A stretch of 64,000 bases of DNA from Acidimicrobiales bacterium (GTDB taxonomy: Bacteria > Actinomycetota > Acidimicrobiia > Acidimicrobiales > JADJXE01), in NCBI GenBank assembly GCA_016716005.1, contig JADJXE010000001.1, forward strand, positions 1,005,001 to 1,069,000, in the 5' to 3' direction. How positions within the stretch are numbered: the first letter of the stretch is position 1; every line of letters begins with the position of its first letter. Shown piece after piece: positions 19,761-27,458 of this stretch. The notes below the pieces were generated by a model that ran no database searches, was not told the DNA's origin, and saw only the letters and a program-made list of their open reading frames with translations. The position numbers and the translations under genes were made by a program.

Positions 19761-20401
19761 GCCGACCTGATCTGGGCGACCGTGGACGGATCGACGCGCA
19801 GCTGCATGGCCAGGGCCACGTGCTGCTCGCCGAGGCGCCCGCTGTCGCCGCGCAGGTCGGCGATGGTCAGCGCCACCCGGCGCACCCGCTGCAGGCCCCG
19901 GCCGGTGAGCTTCCCGTCGCGCAGGGCCCGCTCGAGGAGCCGGGTGGCGCCGGCATCGAGCGGCGACGACGGCTCCAGGCGGGCGGGGTCGAGCCGGGCG
20001 TTCGTCTCGGCGCCACGGGCGCGGGCCCGCTGGCGCGCCTCGGCGACGCGGACCGCCACGCTGGCCGTCGACTCGGCCGTGGCCTCGCCGAGGAGCTCGT
20101 CGACCGCCGGTCGGCTGATCTCCACGCGCAGGTCGAAGCGGTCGAGCAACGGCCCCGACAGGCGCTTGGCGTACCGCAGCCGGGCCCCGTCGGAGCAGCG
20201 GCAGGACCCCGGAGGCCCGCCCTCGCCGCAGGGGCAGGGGTTCGTGGCCGCCACCAGCAGGAAGCGGGCCGGGAAGGTGACGCTGGCCCGGGCTCGGCTG
20301 ACCCGGACCAGCCCGTCCTCGAGCGGTTGGCGCAGGTGCTCGAGGACCGACCCGGGGAACTCGCCCAGCTCGTCGAGGAAGAGCACGCCGTGCGTGGCCA
20401 G
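19757..20401 (-). pseudogene. comM: comM (YifB), 3' part split by the integrated element
   Basis: C-terminal part of a ComM/YifB Mg-chelatase-like AAA+ ATPase, a helicase that promotes branch migration in transformation. Joining 20401 to the 5' part at the shared 12-bp core restores an intact frame reading EISLATHGVLFLDELGEF. The 3' part keeps Walker B (VLFLDE), NPCPCGEGG, the sensor region and the C-terminal Mg-chelatase domain. The 5' part is 9 kb away at 29424-30311. The gene is therefore interrupted, not decayed, and precise excision would restore about 510 codons. Confidence 0.93.
20390..20401. other. Attachment core (element/comM 3' junction)
   Basis: A 12-bp core, GTGCGTGGCCAG on the plus strand, shared with 29424-29435. 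It joins comM coding sequence on the lower-coordinate side to element DNA on the other. The predicted crossover dinucleotide is GT at 20394-20395 (see the finding on att sites). Confidence 0.85.
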
Positions 20402-20425
20402 AAGGACAATCCGGTATCCCGAGAA

Positions 20426-20458
20426 TGGGAGCGGTCGCGAGAGCCATCACCGCTCCCA
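20426..20458. terminator. Inverted repeat between WhiB-like gene and attachment core
   Basis: A perfect 10-bp inverted repeat (TGGGAGCGGT/ACCGCTCCCA) with a 13-nt loop, 27 bp past the whiB-like stop and 25 bp inside the core. Plausible as a terminator insulating the element from comM/dprA, or as an integrase/excisionase arm site. Confidence 0.45.
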
Positions 20459-20484
20459 CGGATCACCGCGGCCGATCCTCGACG

Positions 20485-21021
20485 TCAGGCGGCCGCGTGT
20501 GGTGCCTGTGCGCTTGCGTGAGGCGACGCGATCCCGGTCATGGGCTCTCGGTCATTCACCGAACCGGGAGCCTCTCGGGGCAACGTGGGCGATCTGGTGC
20601 CGAGCTGGTGGGCGCGGCTGCCGGTGATGCCGAGCAGCGCGCCGACCGCACGCCACGTCAGCCCTTCGGCCCGCAACGCGATGACGCTCGCCGCCGTCCA
20701 CTCGCCCCGGTCGGCCGCCTCGTCGGCCCGGCGCTCGGCCCTCATCCGTGACCGCTCGGCCGTCGTGGTCCCGGCCCGCACGCCGACGAGCCACGGCGTC
20801 GACAGCGCGTCGGCGAGGCAGTCGTCGCGGACGAGGCACCTCGAGCAGACGTCCATCGCCGCCTCGCACCTCGCCTCCGTCTCGGAGCGTGGGTGCCAGT
20901 CGACCCGGGCGTAGTTCGGCTCCCGGCAGAGGGCGTCGCGGTGCCAGGGCGGGCGCAGGTCGAGCGTGACGGCCAGCACCTCGGCCGGGTCCACACCAGA
21001 CGACCAGTCGACGTCGAGCAC
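20485..21021 (-). CDS. WhiB-like regulator with C-terminal helix-turn-helix tail
   Basis: A protein of about 178 residues carried on the element. Residues 15-95 show the WhiB pattern: a first Cys in RDALCREPNYARVDWHP, then CEAAMDVCSRC and DDCLADAL. The spacing of the last three motif cysteines (C-x2-C-x5-C) fits a [4Fe-4S] WhiB protein. The usual GVWGG turn is GVRAGTTTAERSRM here. The rest (GEWTAASVIALRAEGLTWRA, GALLGITGSRAHQLG) looks like a helix-turn-helix. WhiB proteins bind the primary sigma factor and redox-tune transcription; phage-borne versions such as WhiBTM4 are known. The start (GTG, VLDVDW) is my choice and GTG alternatives exist. Confidence 0.8.
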   Translation of the reverse strand: MLDVDWSSGVDPAEVLAVTLDLRPPWHRDALCREPNYARVDWHPRSETEARCEAAMDVCSRCLVRDDCLADALSTPWLVGVRAGTTTAERSRMRAERRADEAADRGEWTAASVIALRAEGLTWRAVGALLGITGSRAHQLGTRSPTLPREAPGSVNDREPMTGIASPHASAQAPHAAA

Positions 21022-21195
21022 TGGCCCGATTGTGGCACCCCAGGTGCCGGGACGTGGAAGGGCCCCGCCCCCCGGCCCACGAGGAGCACGACCGGGGAAC
21101 GGGGCCCAAGGTGGCGCCGCCAGCAGCCAGACCAGCGGCACCGGCGCACCCGGCCGCCCCAGACCAGGAAGGCGACCAGGGTGCACGCCCGACCA

Positions 21196-21227
21196 CCCGG
21201 CGGCGGCGAAAGGAGACCGCCGCCGGG
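21196..21227. terminator. Hairpin downstream of capsid gene
   Basis: An 11-bp perfect inverted repeat (CCCGGCGGCGG/CCGCCGCCGGG) with a 10-nt loop, starting 19 bp after the capsid stop. It lies in the 224-bp gap between the capsid and WhiB-like genes, which otherwise holds no gene I can support. A candidate terminator. Confidence 0.5.
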
Positions 21228-21245
21228 GAAGTCGGACGCGACCTC

Positions 21246-22511
21246 TCAGGCAGTCCCGCCGATGAGGCTCGTTGCCGCTGTCTGATCGAGCGTCGCGGCG
21301 TCCCATCGGCTGAGGCATCGGAAGCTCACGACATCGCGGTCCCAGGCGTACTCGACGGAGCGTTCGACGCGCATCTGCCCGACCCGGCGCACCACGAACG
21401 CCGACTCCCAGTCACCGAAGTAGCAGGAGATGCTCGCAGTGGCCATCGCCGGGAGCCACGGGTCCGTGAACACCGGGTAGCCGAGCAGGGTGGGAGGCGA
21501 GCCGACCTGGCCGGGCGGCAGGAAGATCGGCCTGTTGGTCGTGTCCGTCATGCCCATGACCGAGGCGAGGAACGTGTCGGAGACGATCCACCGGGCGTTG
21601 GTCCTGTAGGCCGGCCCGAGCGCGAACACCGCCGTGTTCAGGTTCGCATAGCTGGGTGCCCCGGCCACCCCGGTACCCATCACAGCAGCAGTCCCGAACC
21701 CGGCCGTCGTGATCCCGCCCGGCTCGTTCGTGCCGGTCCCGAGCGTGAGCTTCTGGCCGACCGCCCGGCCCATCGCATGCCCGAAGTCGGAGGCCAGGAA
21801 GCCGTCAAGGTCCACGCCCGCATCCGCGATCAGCTCCTGCGGAGCCTGCGCGAGCTGCCCGAACTTGTAGGACGACAACGAGACCTGTCCCCAGGCCGGG
21901 TCCGCCTCCGCGATCGCGGAGCCGGCGCCCAGCAGGGCGGCCGTGCCGTGCGACGAGCAGGTCGGCAGCACCAGCGGCTCGCCGGTCGCCGTGTCCAGCA
22001 GACGCGGCCCGGCCGCCAGCACACCGGACATGGGTTCGAGCTTGGCGTAGATCTGGCGGGCCATGCTCGTCGGCAGCAGGTTCGCGCCCGACGAGCCGGT
22101 GTAGTAGGTCAGGTCGCGGGACTCGACCGACGGGTAGGGCAGGTCGAGCCCACGGCCCTCGGCCAGCATCCGGCGGATCTCACCGCCACCGCTGCCACCC
22201 ACACCGACAGGGCCGAACGGCGGCCGGACGATGTGCTCGTAGGGCGCCCGGGCACGGTCCCGGTCCTCGACGGCCCGCTGGGCCTCGCCGAGCGCCAGGT
22301 CGATCCGGTCCAACGCCCGCATGAGCCGGTCGTAGTCGCGGCGCTCGGATGCCAGCAGGTCGCGGCCGGACAGCTCGGCGCCGTCCAACAGGTCCCGGCA
22401 CGCCCGGTACGCCTGGGCCCGCACGTCCGTGAGAGGGCCCGTCTGGCCGGCCCGGGCCATCGCGTCCAGGTCGTCGGTCGAAGGAAGGTCGAAGGTGATG
22501 GTCTTGCTCAT
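21246..22511 (-). CDS. HK97-type phage major capsid protein
   Basis: A 421-residue protein from MSKTITFDLPSTDD. The first 95 or so residues are helical and charged, like the HK97 delta (scaffold) domain. The fold follows in order: YYTGSSGANLLPTSMA (N-arm), PLVLPTC, GQLAQAPQELIADAGVDLDG leading into the long spine helix, and the family turn LGTGTNEPGGITT. WIVSDTFLASVMG, DPWLPAMA and FGDWESAFVVRRV are the A- and P-domain strands usual near the C-terminus. It is the only virion structural gene seen in the element, with no prohead protease or portal beside it. It may be matured by a helper phage, which is inference. Confidence 0.88.
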   Translation of the reverse strand: MSKTITFDLPSTDDLDAMARAGQTGPLTDVRAQAYRACRDLLDGAELSGRDLLASERRDYDRLMRALDRIDLALGEAQRAVEDRDRARAPYEHIVRPPFGPVGVGGSGGGEIRRMLAEGRGLDLPYPSVESRDLTYYTGSSGANLLPTSMARQIYAKLEPMSGVLAAGPRLLDTATGEPLVLPTCSSHGTAALLGAGSAIAEADPAWGQVSLSSYKFGQLAQAPQELIADAGVDLDGFLASDFGHAMGRAVGQKLTLGTGTNEPGGITTAGFGTAAVMGTGVAGAPSYANLNTAVFALGPAYRTNARWIVSDTFLASVMGMTDTTNRPIFLPPGQVGSPPTLLGYPVFTDPWLPAMATASISCYFGDWESAFVVRRVGQMRVERSVEYAWDRDVVSFRCLSRWDAATLDQTAATSLIGGTA

Positions 22512-22643
22512 GGTGTTCACCGCCTGCGCCACGTCGGGCGCGTCGAAGGGTTCAGGTCCGGCGGTGCCGATACGGGCGGTGCGGAGCACTCACACCCAGG
22601 CTCTACGCCGGGATGACACTGGCGACCCTTGCGGCGGTGCCTA

Positions 22644-22660
22644 GCCGGGCGGAGCCCGGC
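22644..22660. terminator. Short hairpin between the 74-aa gene and the capsid gene
   Basis: A perfect 7-bp inverted repeat (GCCGGGC/GCCCGGC) with a 3-nt loop in the 190-bp gap before the capsid start. It may end the early operon or sit in the capsid leader. Confidence 0.35.
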
Positions 22661-22701
22661 CTCAGTCGTCCCGCCCATTGTGGCATAGCAGGTGCCGACA
22701 G

Positions 22702-22926
22702 TCACCACCGGCCGCCCAGCTCCTCGTCCAGCCGGTCGAGCAGCTCCTGCTCGGCGTCCAACCCGTCCAACAGGTCGAGCGCCAGCGCGATCGACAGCCG
22801 CCCGTCGACGCCCTCGGCGTAGCTGCCCGAGAACTGCCACCGCTGGTACACCGCCGCCGCCCACAAGCGCCGATCGCCCTCCGACAGCCCGGCCGCAGCC
22901 CGGCGCAAGTGGGAGAAGTCAGTCAT
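22702..22926 (-). CDS. Small hypothetical protein (74 aa) on the element
   Basis: Starts MTDFSHLRRAAAGLSEGDRR and ends with an acidic helix LDRLDEELGGRW. I recognise no family. Helical and leucine-rich, it lies between the HNH and capsid genes, where phages often place small head-assembly or terminase-related proteins, but nothing in the sequence proves such a role. It stands alone, with 180 bp upstream that hold no supported gene and could carry its promoter. Confidence 0.6.
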   Translation of the reverse strand: MTDFSHLRRAAAGLSEGDRRLWAAAVYQRWQFSGSYAEGVDGRLSIALALDLLDGLDAEQELLDRLDEELGGRW

Positions 22927-23106
22927 CGGGCACCGTCACCAGGGTCGAGCCCGTACAACCCAACCCGCACACCTTGCGATCGAGGGTGCTTCGGACCACC
23001 CGGAAGCCTTCGCACGCGAAAAGACGACCCGTCCGGTCAGGCTTTGTAAGCGGGCGCGTGCTGGCATAGCTCACCCACAGTGTTCGCCACCAAACAAACT
23101 GGCCTC

Positions 23107-23421
23107 TCACGGTGGTGGGCCGGGTCGAGCGCCGCGGCGGTAGTTGCATCGGGTGCAGGCGGCGACGAGGTTGTCGGCGCTGTCGGCACCGCCCTTGGAC
23201 ACTGGCAGCAGGTGGTCGACGGTGGCGGCCGGGCCTCCGCACCAGTGGCAGCGGTAGCCGTCGCGGTCGAGGACGGCGAGGCGGAGCCGGGTGTACGGGC
23301 GGCCGTAGCCCTGGCCGGTGGAGCGGCGGCGGGCGCGTCGCTGGGCTTCGACGGTGCGCTGACAGTCAGGGCAGCGGCTGGCGGGGGTGAGTGTGCCGCA
23401 GTCGAGGCACGGCCGCTTCAC
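23107..23421 (-). CDS. HNH endonuclease
   Basis: A 104-residue protein. Four cysteines near the N-terminus (CLDCGTLTPASRCPDC) form a zinc ribbon. The HNH core follows: RDGYRCHWCGGPAATVDHLL, then DNLVAACTRCNYRRG. HNH nucleases beside capsid genes in phages and satellites often serve DNA packaging with a terminase; no terminase is visible here. The GTG start overlaps the DUF4326 stop (GTGA). Confidence 0.88.
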   Translation of the reverse strand: MKRPCLDCGTLTPASRCPDCQRTVEAQRRARRRSTGQGYGRPYTRLRLAVLDRDGYRCHWCGGPAATVDHLLPVSKGGADSADNLVAACTRCNYRRGARPGPPP

Positions 23422-23714
23422 GACACCACCTCATCGTCGGTGTGGTCGTTGGCGACGGCGAGGAGCAGGTCGGCGTGGCACGGCTCGGTCAGTGGGCACC
23501 AGCAGGCGAGGTCGTGGCCGGCGAGGTGCTGGCGGATGGCGGCGGCGAGCTCGGGATGCTCGGCCAGGTGCCGGCGGTAGAGCTCGACGGCGTGGGCCCG
23601 GTCGCCGTTGGCGACGGGGTGGGGGTTGCCCCACCGGGTGGGGCGGGCGACGACGATGGCGTCGGGCGGTTTGCGCCAGCCGGCGGCGCGGCGGAGCTGG
23701 ATGCGTTCAGGCAT
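23418..23714 (-). CDS. DUF4326 family protein
   Basis: A 98-residue protein with the DUF4326 layout: MPERIQLRRAAGWRKPPDAI, then VARPTRWGNPHPV, a short helical part and CWCPLTEPCHADLLLAVAN near the end. The family is common in phages and mobile elements and has no established function. It is coupled to HNH downstream by a GTGA overlap and overlaps the amber-interrupted frame upstream. Confidence 0.75.
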   Translation of the reverse strand: MPERIQLRRAAGWRKPPDAIVVARPTRWGNPHPVANGDRAHAVELYRRHLAEHPELAAAIRQHLAGHDLACWCPLTEPCHADLLLAVANDHTDDEVVS

Positions 23715-23880
23715 GTTCGTGCTCGTCGGGTGGTGTGCGCCAGGCGAGGGAGCGGGCGGCGAGCAGGGCCAGCTCGTCCTGTTCGTCGGCGGTGAGGTGG
23801 GCGAGGGCGTCGGCGGTGTGGCCGGCCCGCTAGCAGCCGCGGCCGAGGATGGCGAGGATGAGGTTGACGTCATCGTGCAT
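23707..23880 (-). pseudogene. Small frame interrupted by an in-frame amber codon
   Basis: Begins ATG and reads MHDDVNLILAILGRGC, then TAG, then RAGHTADALAHLTADEQDEL and on to a TGA in frame, 57 codons in all. It overlaps the 65-aa gene upstream and DUF4326 downstream, exactly like its coupled neighbours, and both sides of the TAG look coding. No alternative start codon follows the TAG. So it is a recent nonsense mutation (for example CAG to TAG), a sequencing error or a readthrough gene. Function unknown. Confidence 0.55.
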
Positions 23881-24067
23881 GGTCGGCTCCGTGGTCGAGC
23901 TCGAGCAGGGCGTGGCGTACGCCGGCGCGGGTGTGGATGGCGCACCAGCGGCCGACGACGACGGTGCCGAGGACGAGGCGGTACTCGCCGGGCCGGTGGC
24001 AGCCGGGGGCGTGGCAGGCGGGTGGCACCGTGTGGACGCGGGCCGGGATCGTGGCGGTGTGGGTCAT
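23870..24067 (-). CDS. Small Cys/His-rich hypothetical protein (65 aa)
   Basis: Starts MTHTATIPARVHTV and carries CHAPGCHRPGEYRLV and WCAIHTRAGVRHAL. The Cys/His spacing suggests a small zinc-binding fold; the family is not recognised. The start overlaps the methyltransferase stop (ATGA), so it belongs to the same coupled operon. Confidence 0.6.
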   Translation of the reverse strand: MTHTATIPARVHTVPPACHAPGCHRPGEYRLVLGTVVVGRWCAIHTRAGVRHALLELDHGADHAR

Positions 24068-24891
24068 CGTGAAGTCTCCAGGACGAGGACGGCCTCGACG
24101 TCGGTGCGGAGGTCGCCGTTGGCTCCGTGGCGGAGGCGGGGGGTGGGCACGTCGACGCGTTCGACCAGGGTGCAGCCCAGCCGGTCGAGCAGGTCGGCCC
24201 ACCAGTCGACGACCGCGACGACCTTGCCGCGGCGCACGTGGTCGGACACGTTGACGATGAGCCGGCCGGCGGGCTGGAGGACCCGCAGCATCTCGACGGC
24301 GGCGGCGTGGTGGAGGTCCCGGTAGGCGTCGCCCCATTGGAGAGCGGCGCCCGACCCGGTGGTGAGGGGCCGGCCGAGCGCCGTCCGGTAGGTGTGGCGG
24401 CGGGAGCCGTCGCGGCCGTCGTAGGTGTCGGCCATGCGGTTGCCGTAGGCGGGGCTGGTGCAGATGGCGTCGAAGGTGTCTGGCCCGAACGGGAGGCGGG
24501 TGGCGTCGGCGCAGACGGTGCGGGGGTGGGCGGCGGCCCACTCGTGCTCCAGCTCGACCCCGACGGACTGGCAGCCGGCGAGGCGGGCTACCCGGTGGAT
24601 GCCGCCGGTCCCGGCGAACGGGTCGAGGACGAGGCGTCGGCCGCGGAGCTGCCAGGCGAGGATGGGGAGCAGCTCGGCCGTGAAGGTGGCGGGGTGCTCT
24701 GGCACGTGGAGGCCGGGGAACGCGTGGGCGACGATCTGCTGGGACGGGGACGAGGTCTCTTTCTTGTGGTGCCCCCCGTGGTGTCCCTCGTCCTCTCGTC
24801 CTATAGACGAGAGGGACGAGGGACGAGACCCGTACGCGTCTTGTCGGGACGAGGTGGGACGAGACCGGGACGAGGGACGAGACTTGCTCAT
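24064..24891 (-). CDS. DNA methyltransferase (SAM-dependent, site-specific type)
   Basis: A 275-residue protein. After a Ser/Arg-rich N-terminus of about 45 residues encoded by GGGACGAG repeats, it shows motif I LDPFAGTGGIHRVARLAGC, the acidic end of strand 2 (SVGVELEHEW) and the catalytic motif IV-like CTSPAYGNRMAD. Last comes GRLIVNVSDHVRRGKVV. This resembles phage-type N6-adenine or N4-cytosine DNA methylases, with SPAY in place of SPPY/NPPY. It could protect element DNA or mark its origin. Coupled by ATGA overlaps on both sides. Confidence 0.8.
   Translation of the reverse strand: MSKSRPSSRSRPTSSRQDAYGSRPSSLSSIGREDEGHHGGHHKKETSSPSQQIVAHAFPGLHVPEHPATFTAELLPILAWQLRGRRLVLDPFAGTGGIHRVARLAGCQSVGVELEHEWAAAHPRTVCADATRLPFGPDTFDAICTSPAYGNRMADTYDGRDGSRRHTYRTALGRPLTTGSGAALQWGDAYRDLHHAAAVEMLRVLQPAGRLIVNVSDHVRRGKVVAVVDWWADLLDRLGCTLVERVDVPTPRLRHGANGDLRTDVEAVLVLETSR
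24785..24881. repeat. Iteron-like GGGACGAG repeats with a long hairpin
   Basis: About six direct copies of (G)GGACGAG lie at 24813-24827 and 24846-24881, with two inverted copies at 24788-24802. The two sets form a near-perfect hairpin of 16-17 bp arms (24785-24800 and 24806-24822) with a CTATA loop. The block lies in the 5' end of the methyltransferase gene, directly after the RepA-like ATPase gene. It may be origin iterons or just a Ser/Arg low-complexity coding stretch. Confidence 0.55.
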
Positions 24892-25955
24892 TGGAGCTGC
24901 TCCCGGCCGGCCTGCGTGAGGTAGTGGCGGTGGGCGTTGCCGACGGTCTGCACGACGAGCCAGCCGTGCTCGACCGCGGCTTTGAGGGCGACGCGGATGG
25001 CGGTCGCCTTGCCGGACACCTCGGTTTCGATGCGTCCCTTGGCGAGCCCGTCGTAGACGGAGAGGTGCTCGAGGATGCGGAGCGTGAGCGCATGGTCGGC
25101 CGGTTCGTCTCCCGGCGGGTCGAGGCTGATCGTGACGCCACCGTCGGGCCATCCGGTGAGGGCCATCGTGGCGACCCGGCCGTCGATGCTGCGCCCGCGG
25201 ACGTGGCCGGGCCGGTCCTTGGTGACGGTGACCGTCACCACGCCTTCGGACGGGTCGGAGCCGACGGGCCGGGCGAACGTCCTGACGACGTCGAACCGGT
25301 AGGCGGCGCCGGAGATGCCGGCGAGCTTGTGCTGCCCGCCGATGGCGTAGCGGCCTCGGGTCTCGGTGCTCTTGGTGACGTGGTCGATGCAGGAGACGGC
25401 GGCGCCCTGCTCGGCGAACCTGCGGGGCAGGGCTCGCATCCAGCGGGCCACGTCGGCGTTCGACATGAGGTCGAGCCCTTCGGTGACCATCGCCTCGGTG
25501 ACACCGTCGATGACGACGAGGTCCCACGGCTGGGCGAGGTGGCCGGCGAGGTCGACGGCGGCGCCGGTGGGGGTGCCGTGCCGGTCGGCGAGCGGTTCGT
25601 CGGGTCGGACGTACACGAAGTGGGCGGCGATCTGCTCTCGGGTGGCGCCGAGGGCGACCAGGCGGGCGACGATCCCACGTTCGTCGTCCTCGAAGTCGAC
25701 CCACAGGACCCGGCCGCCGGCGGCGACGACCTGGGCGGCGCCGGCCATCGCGGCCCACGACTTGCACGACTCGGATTCGCCCATGAACCAGTGGACGCGG
25801 CCGCGGTAGAGCAGGTGTTCGCCGTCGCTGCGGGTGAGCATGGCGGGGCCGGGGAGGTCGCCGCCGTCGAGGGCGTCGGTGAGGTCGACGGCGGCCCACG
25901 ACGTGGCGGGGGCGTCCTCGTCGCCGTCGCCGTTCCAATAGTCGTGGTCGCTCAC
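24888..25955 (-). CDS. RepA/DnaB-like AAA ATPase (AAA_25 type)
   Basis: A 355-residue RecA-fold ATPase. Walker A is VHWFMGESESCKSWAAMAGA (GESESCKS; Gly-Lys is replaced by Cys-Lys). VLWVDFEDDE is the usual second strand and Walker B is PWDLVVIDGVTEAM. SCIDHVTKS and GRYAIGGQHKL match RepA-like helicases. The C-terminus is a winged-helix domain (GRIETEVSGKATAIRVALKA). Such ATPases drive replication of mobile elements. The GTG start overlaps the upstream stop (GTGA). It is probably the element's replication initiator or helicase loader. Confidence 0.82.
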   Translation of the reverse strand: MSDHDYWNGDGDEDAPATSWAAVDLTDALDGGDLPGPAMLTRSDGEHLLYRGRVHWFMGESESCKSWAAMAGAAQVVAAGGRVLWVDFEDDERGIVARLVALGATREQIAAHFVYVRPDEPLADRHGTPTGAAVDLAGHLAQPWDLVVIDGVTEAMVTEGLDLMSNADVARWMRALPRRFAEQGAAVSCIDHVTKSTETRGRYAIGGQHKLAGISGAAYRFDVVRTFARPVGSDPSEGVVTVTVTKDRPGHVRGRSIDGRVATMALTGWPDGGVTISLDPPGDEPADHALTLRILEHLSVYDGLAKGRIETEVSGKATAIRVALKAAVEHGWLVVQTVGNAHRHYLTQAGREQLQ

Positions 25956-26575
25956 GGCCTGCCGACCTTCTGGTCGAAGGCGGCGACGGCGGCGTCGACG
26001 TCTGGCTTGGCGACACCGGCGAGCTTGGCGGCGGGGATGAGCGCGGAGAGCACGTCGTGGCGGGTGGTGCGCCCGTCGATCACGTGGCCGACGAGGGCGT
26101 CGAGGGCGCGCTGCAGGGTGTTGGCCGGCTTGTACCCCTTGGCCTTCGACGTGACGATCCGCCCCACCTGCTGTTCGATGAGCAGGGCGGGTGGCACGCC
26201 GGTCCTGGCGCTGACAGCGGGCTCTCCTTGTTCTAGGCGCCGGATCTCCGTCTGGGCGATCACCTGCGCCTGGTCGGCGATGTGGTCGGTGTGGGCGGCG
26301 ATCTGCTGGGCCGACGCCAGGAGCCCCTGGTAGAGGTTGTGGCGGTCGCCGTGGGCGAGCTCCTTGACGGCTTCGACGAGCCACTGGGTCTGTTCGGCGG
26401 CGTGGTCGACGATGTCGCCGAGCTCGTCGCCGAGCCGGCACAGCTCGTCGAGCCGCTTCTCGATGCTGTAGAGGTGGCTTGCGCTGTCCTCGGCGGCTTC
26501 GGCTTGGCGTTCGGCGGCGGCGGCGATCCGCTCGAGGGGGTCGACGGTCGGTTCGGGGAACGGGATCGTGGTCAC
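25952..26575 (-). CDS. Coiled-coil hypothetical protein (207 aa)
   Basis: Starts with a GTG, reads TTIPFPEPTVDPLERIAAAA, and is mostly long amphipathic helix to about residue 110 (QAEAAEDSASHLYSIEKRLD, ASAQQIAAHTDHIADQAQVI). A compact helical C-terminal domain follows (KGYKPANTLQRALDALVG). The family is not recognised. Translationally coupled to the ATPase gene, so it may be a replication accessory or loader, which is inference only. Confidence 0.6.
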   Translation of the reverse strand: MTTIPFPEPTVDPLERIAAAAERQAEAAEDSASHLYSIEKRLDELCRLGDELGDIVDHAAEQTQWLVEAVKELAHGDRHNLYQGLLASAQQIAAHTDHIADQAQVIAQTEIRRLEQGEPAVSARTGVPPALLIEQQVGRIVTSKAKGYKPANTLQRALDALVGHVIDGRTTRHDVLSALIPAAKLAGVAKPDVDAAVAAFDQKVGRP

Positions 26576-26754
26576 CGCTGCGCCCCCTGCCGGTCGAGCA
26601 GCTCGAGGACCGTGAGCAGGAACCGGCGGGCCCGTTCACGGCCGCCGTGAACATGGGCGAGCTGCTGGGCGGTGCGCACCGGGTCGCGCAGGTCGCCCCG
26701 CACCGCAGCCCGGTTCGCCACGTACTGCAACAGGTCGCGGTTACGATTGCCCAT
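26572..26754 (-). CDS. Small hypothetical protein (60 aa)
   Basis: Reads MGNRNRDLLQYVANRAAVRG and then RTAQQLAHVHGGRERARRFL. Basic and helical, with no recognised family. An upstream in-frame start at 26793 would add 13 residues. Its stop overlaps the start of the coiled-coil gene (GTGA), which supports translation. Confidence 0.5.
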   Translation of the reverse strand: MGNRNRDLLQYVANRAAVRGDLRDPVRTAQQLAHVHGGRERARRFLLTVLELLDRQGAQR

Positions 26755-27121
26755 GACGCCGCCCTTCATGCCCAGCAGCCTGAAGAACGTCACCGCGAGC
26801 CCCGGGACCCGCCTCCCGGGGCTCGTTCACGTTGTAGGTCTCGGTGATGATGCTGGTGATCCGGGTCTCGTAGGTGTCGACGCCTCGTTCGAGCTCGACC
26901 ACGAGGGCGGCGAGGGTGTGGAGCCCTGGCCGTGGGCGGCGTGGCATCGCCGGCTGGGGGGCCCGGGCCCGGGCCTGCGGGGCGGTGCGGCGGCGCTGGC
27001 GTAGGGCCCGCTGACGGCACGCCCCCGAGCAGTAGATGGCGTCGGATCGGGACGGCGTGAACGTGGTGTCGCAGGACGCGCAACGGTGGCCAGCCGTCAC
27101 GGCGTTACGGATGGCGGGCAT
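26741..27121 (-). CDS. Zinc-finger hypothetical protein (126 aa)
   Basis: The N-terminal half carries GHRCASCDTTFTPSRSDAIY and CSGACRQRALRQRRR, two Cys pairs of a small zinc finger of the kind found in mobile-element and phage proteins. A basic Pro/Arg-rich linker and a helical segment (LAALVVELERGVDTYETRI) follow. ATG is chosen; a GTG one codon earlier is equivalent. It overlaps the previous stop. Probably nucleic-acid binding. Confidence 0.6.
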   Translation of the reverse strand: MPAIRNAVTAGHRCASCDTTFTPSRSDAIYCSGACRQRALRQRRRTAPQARARAPQPAMPRRPRPGLHTLAALVVELERGVDTYETRITSIITETYNVNEPREAGPGARGDVLQAAGHEGRRHGQS

Positions 27122-27285
27122 CACGCTGCGTCCAGACGCGACGAGCCGGCCCGCACGGGGTCGGGCCGGTCGTTCAGGATGGCGGCGACCCGCGCCAGGA
27201 TCGCCGGGTCGGTGATCGTGCGGGGGCGGCCGGTGGCCTCCCGCTGGTCGAGGATGCGTTCGACGGCGGCGCGGTCGGCGGTCAT
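27121..27285 (-). CDS. Small hypothetical protein (54 aa)
   Basis: MTADRAAVERILDQREATGR followed by a short helical region ending GSSRLDAA. No recognised family. ATGA overlap with the excisionase-like gene upstream and TGATG overlap with the zinc-finger gene downstream support expression as part of the operon. Confidence 0.5.
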   Translation of the reverse strand: MTADRAAVERILDQREATGRPRTITDPAILARVAAILNDRPDPVRAGSSRLDAA

Positions 27286-27458
27286 CGCTCGGCCGCCTTC
27301 GTGCCCGCCTCGATGATCTGCTCGATGGCGTCGGCCGGGACGTACCGCTTCCGGCCGATCGTCGTCGTGGTCAGACGGCCGGTGCGGATCAGCTTGTAGA
27401 CGAAGCCGGTGGAGCAGCGCAGCTCGTCGGCGGCTTCTCGGGTGGTCAGGAGTCGCAT
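27282..27458 (-). CDS. Excisionase/AlpA-type MerR-like DNA-binding protein
   Basis: A 58-residue protein: MRLLTTREAADELRCSTGFV, then YKLIRTGRLTTTTIGRKRYV and an end helix. This is the winged helix-turn-helix of AlpA/Xis-type proteins (helix_turn_helix_17 group), which act as recombination directionality factors or early regulators in integrated elements. It is the first gene of the minus-strand early operon, and the 109 bp upstream separate it from the divergent plus-strand gene. Confidence 0.8.
   Translation of the reverse strand: MRLLTTREAADELRCSTGFVYKLIRTGRLTTTTIGRKRYVPADAIEQIIEAGTKAAER

Noticed and set aside
19757..20386. Stand-alone ATPase gene starting MLFLDELGEF
   Set aside because: The start codon is an accident; the frame is the 3' part of comM, and joining it across the element restores the full protein.
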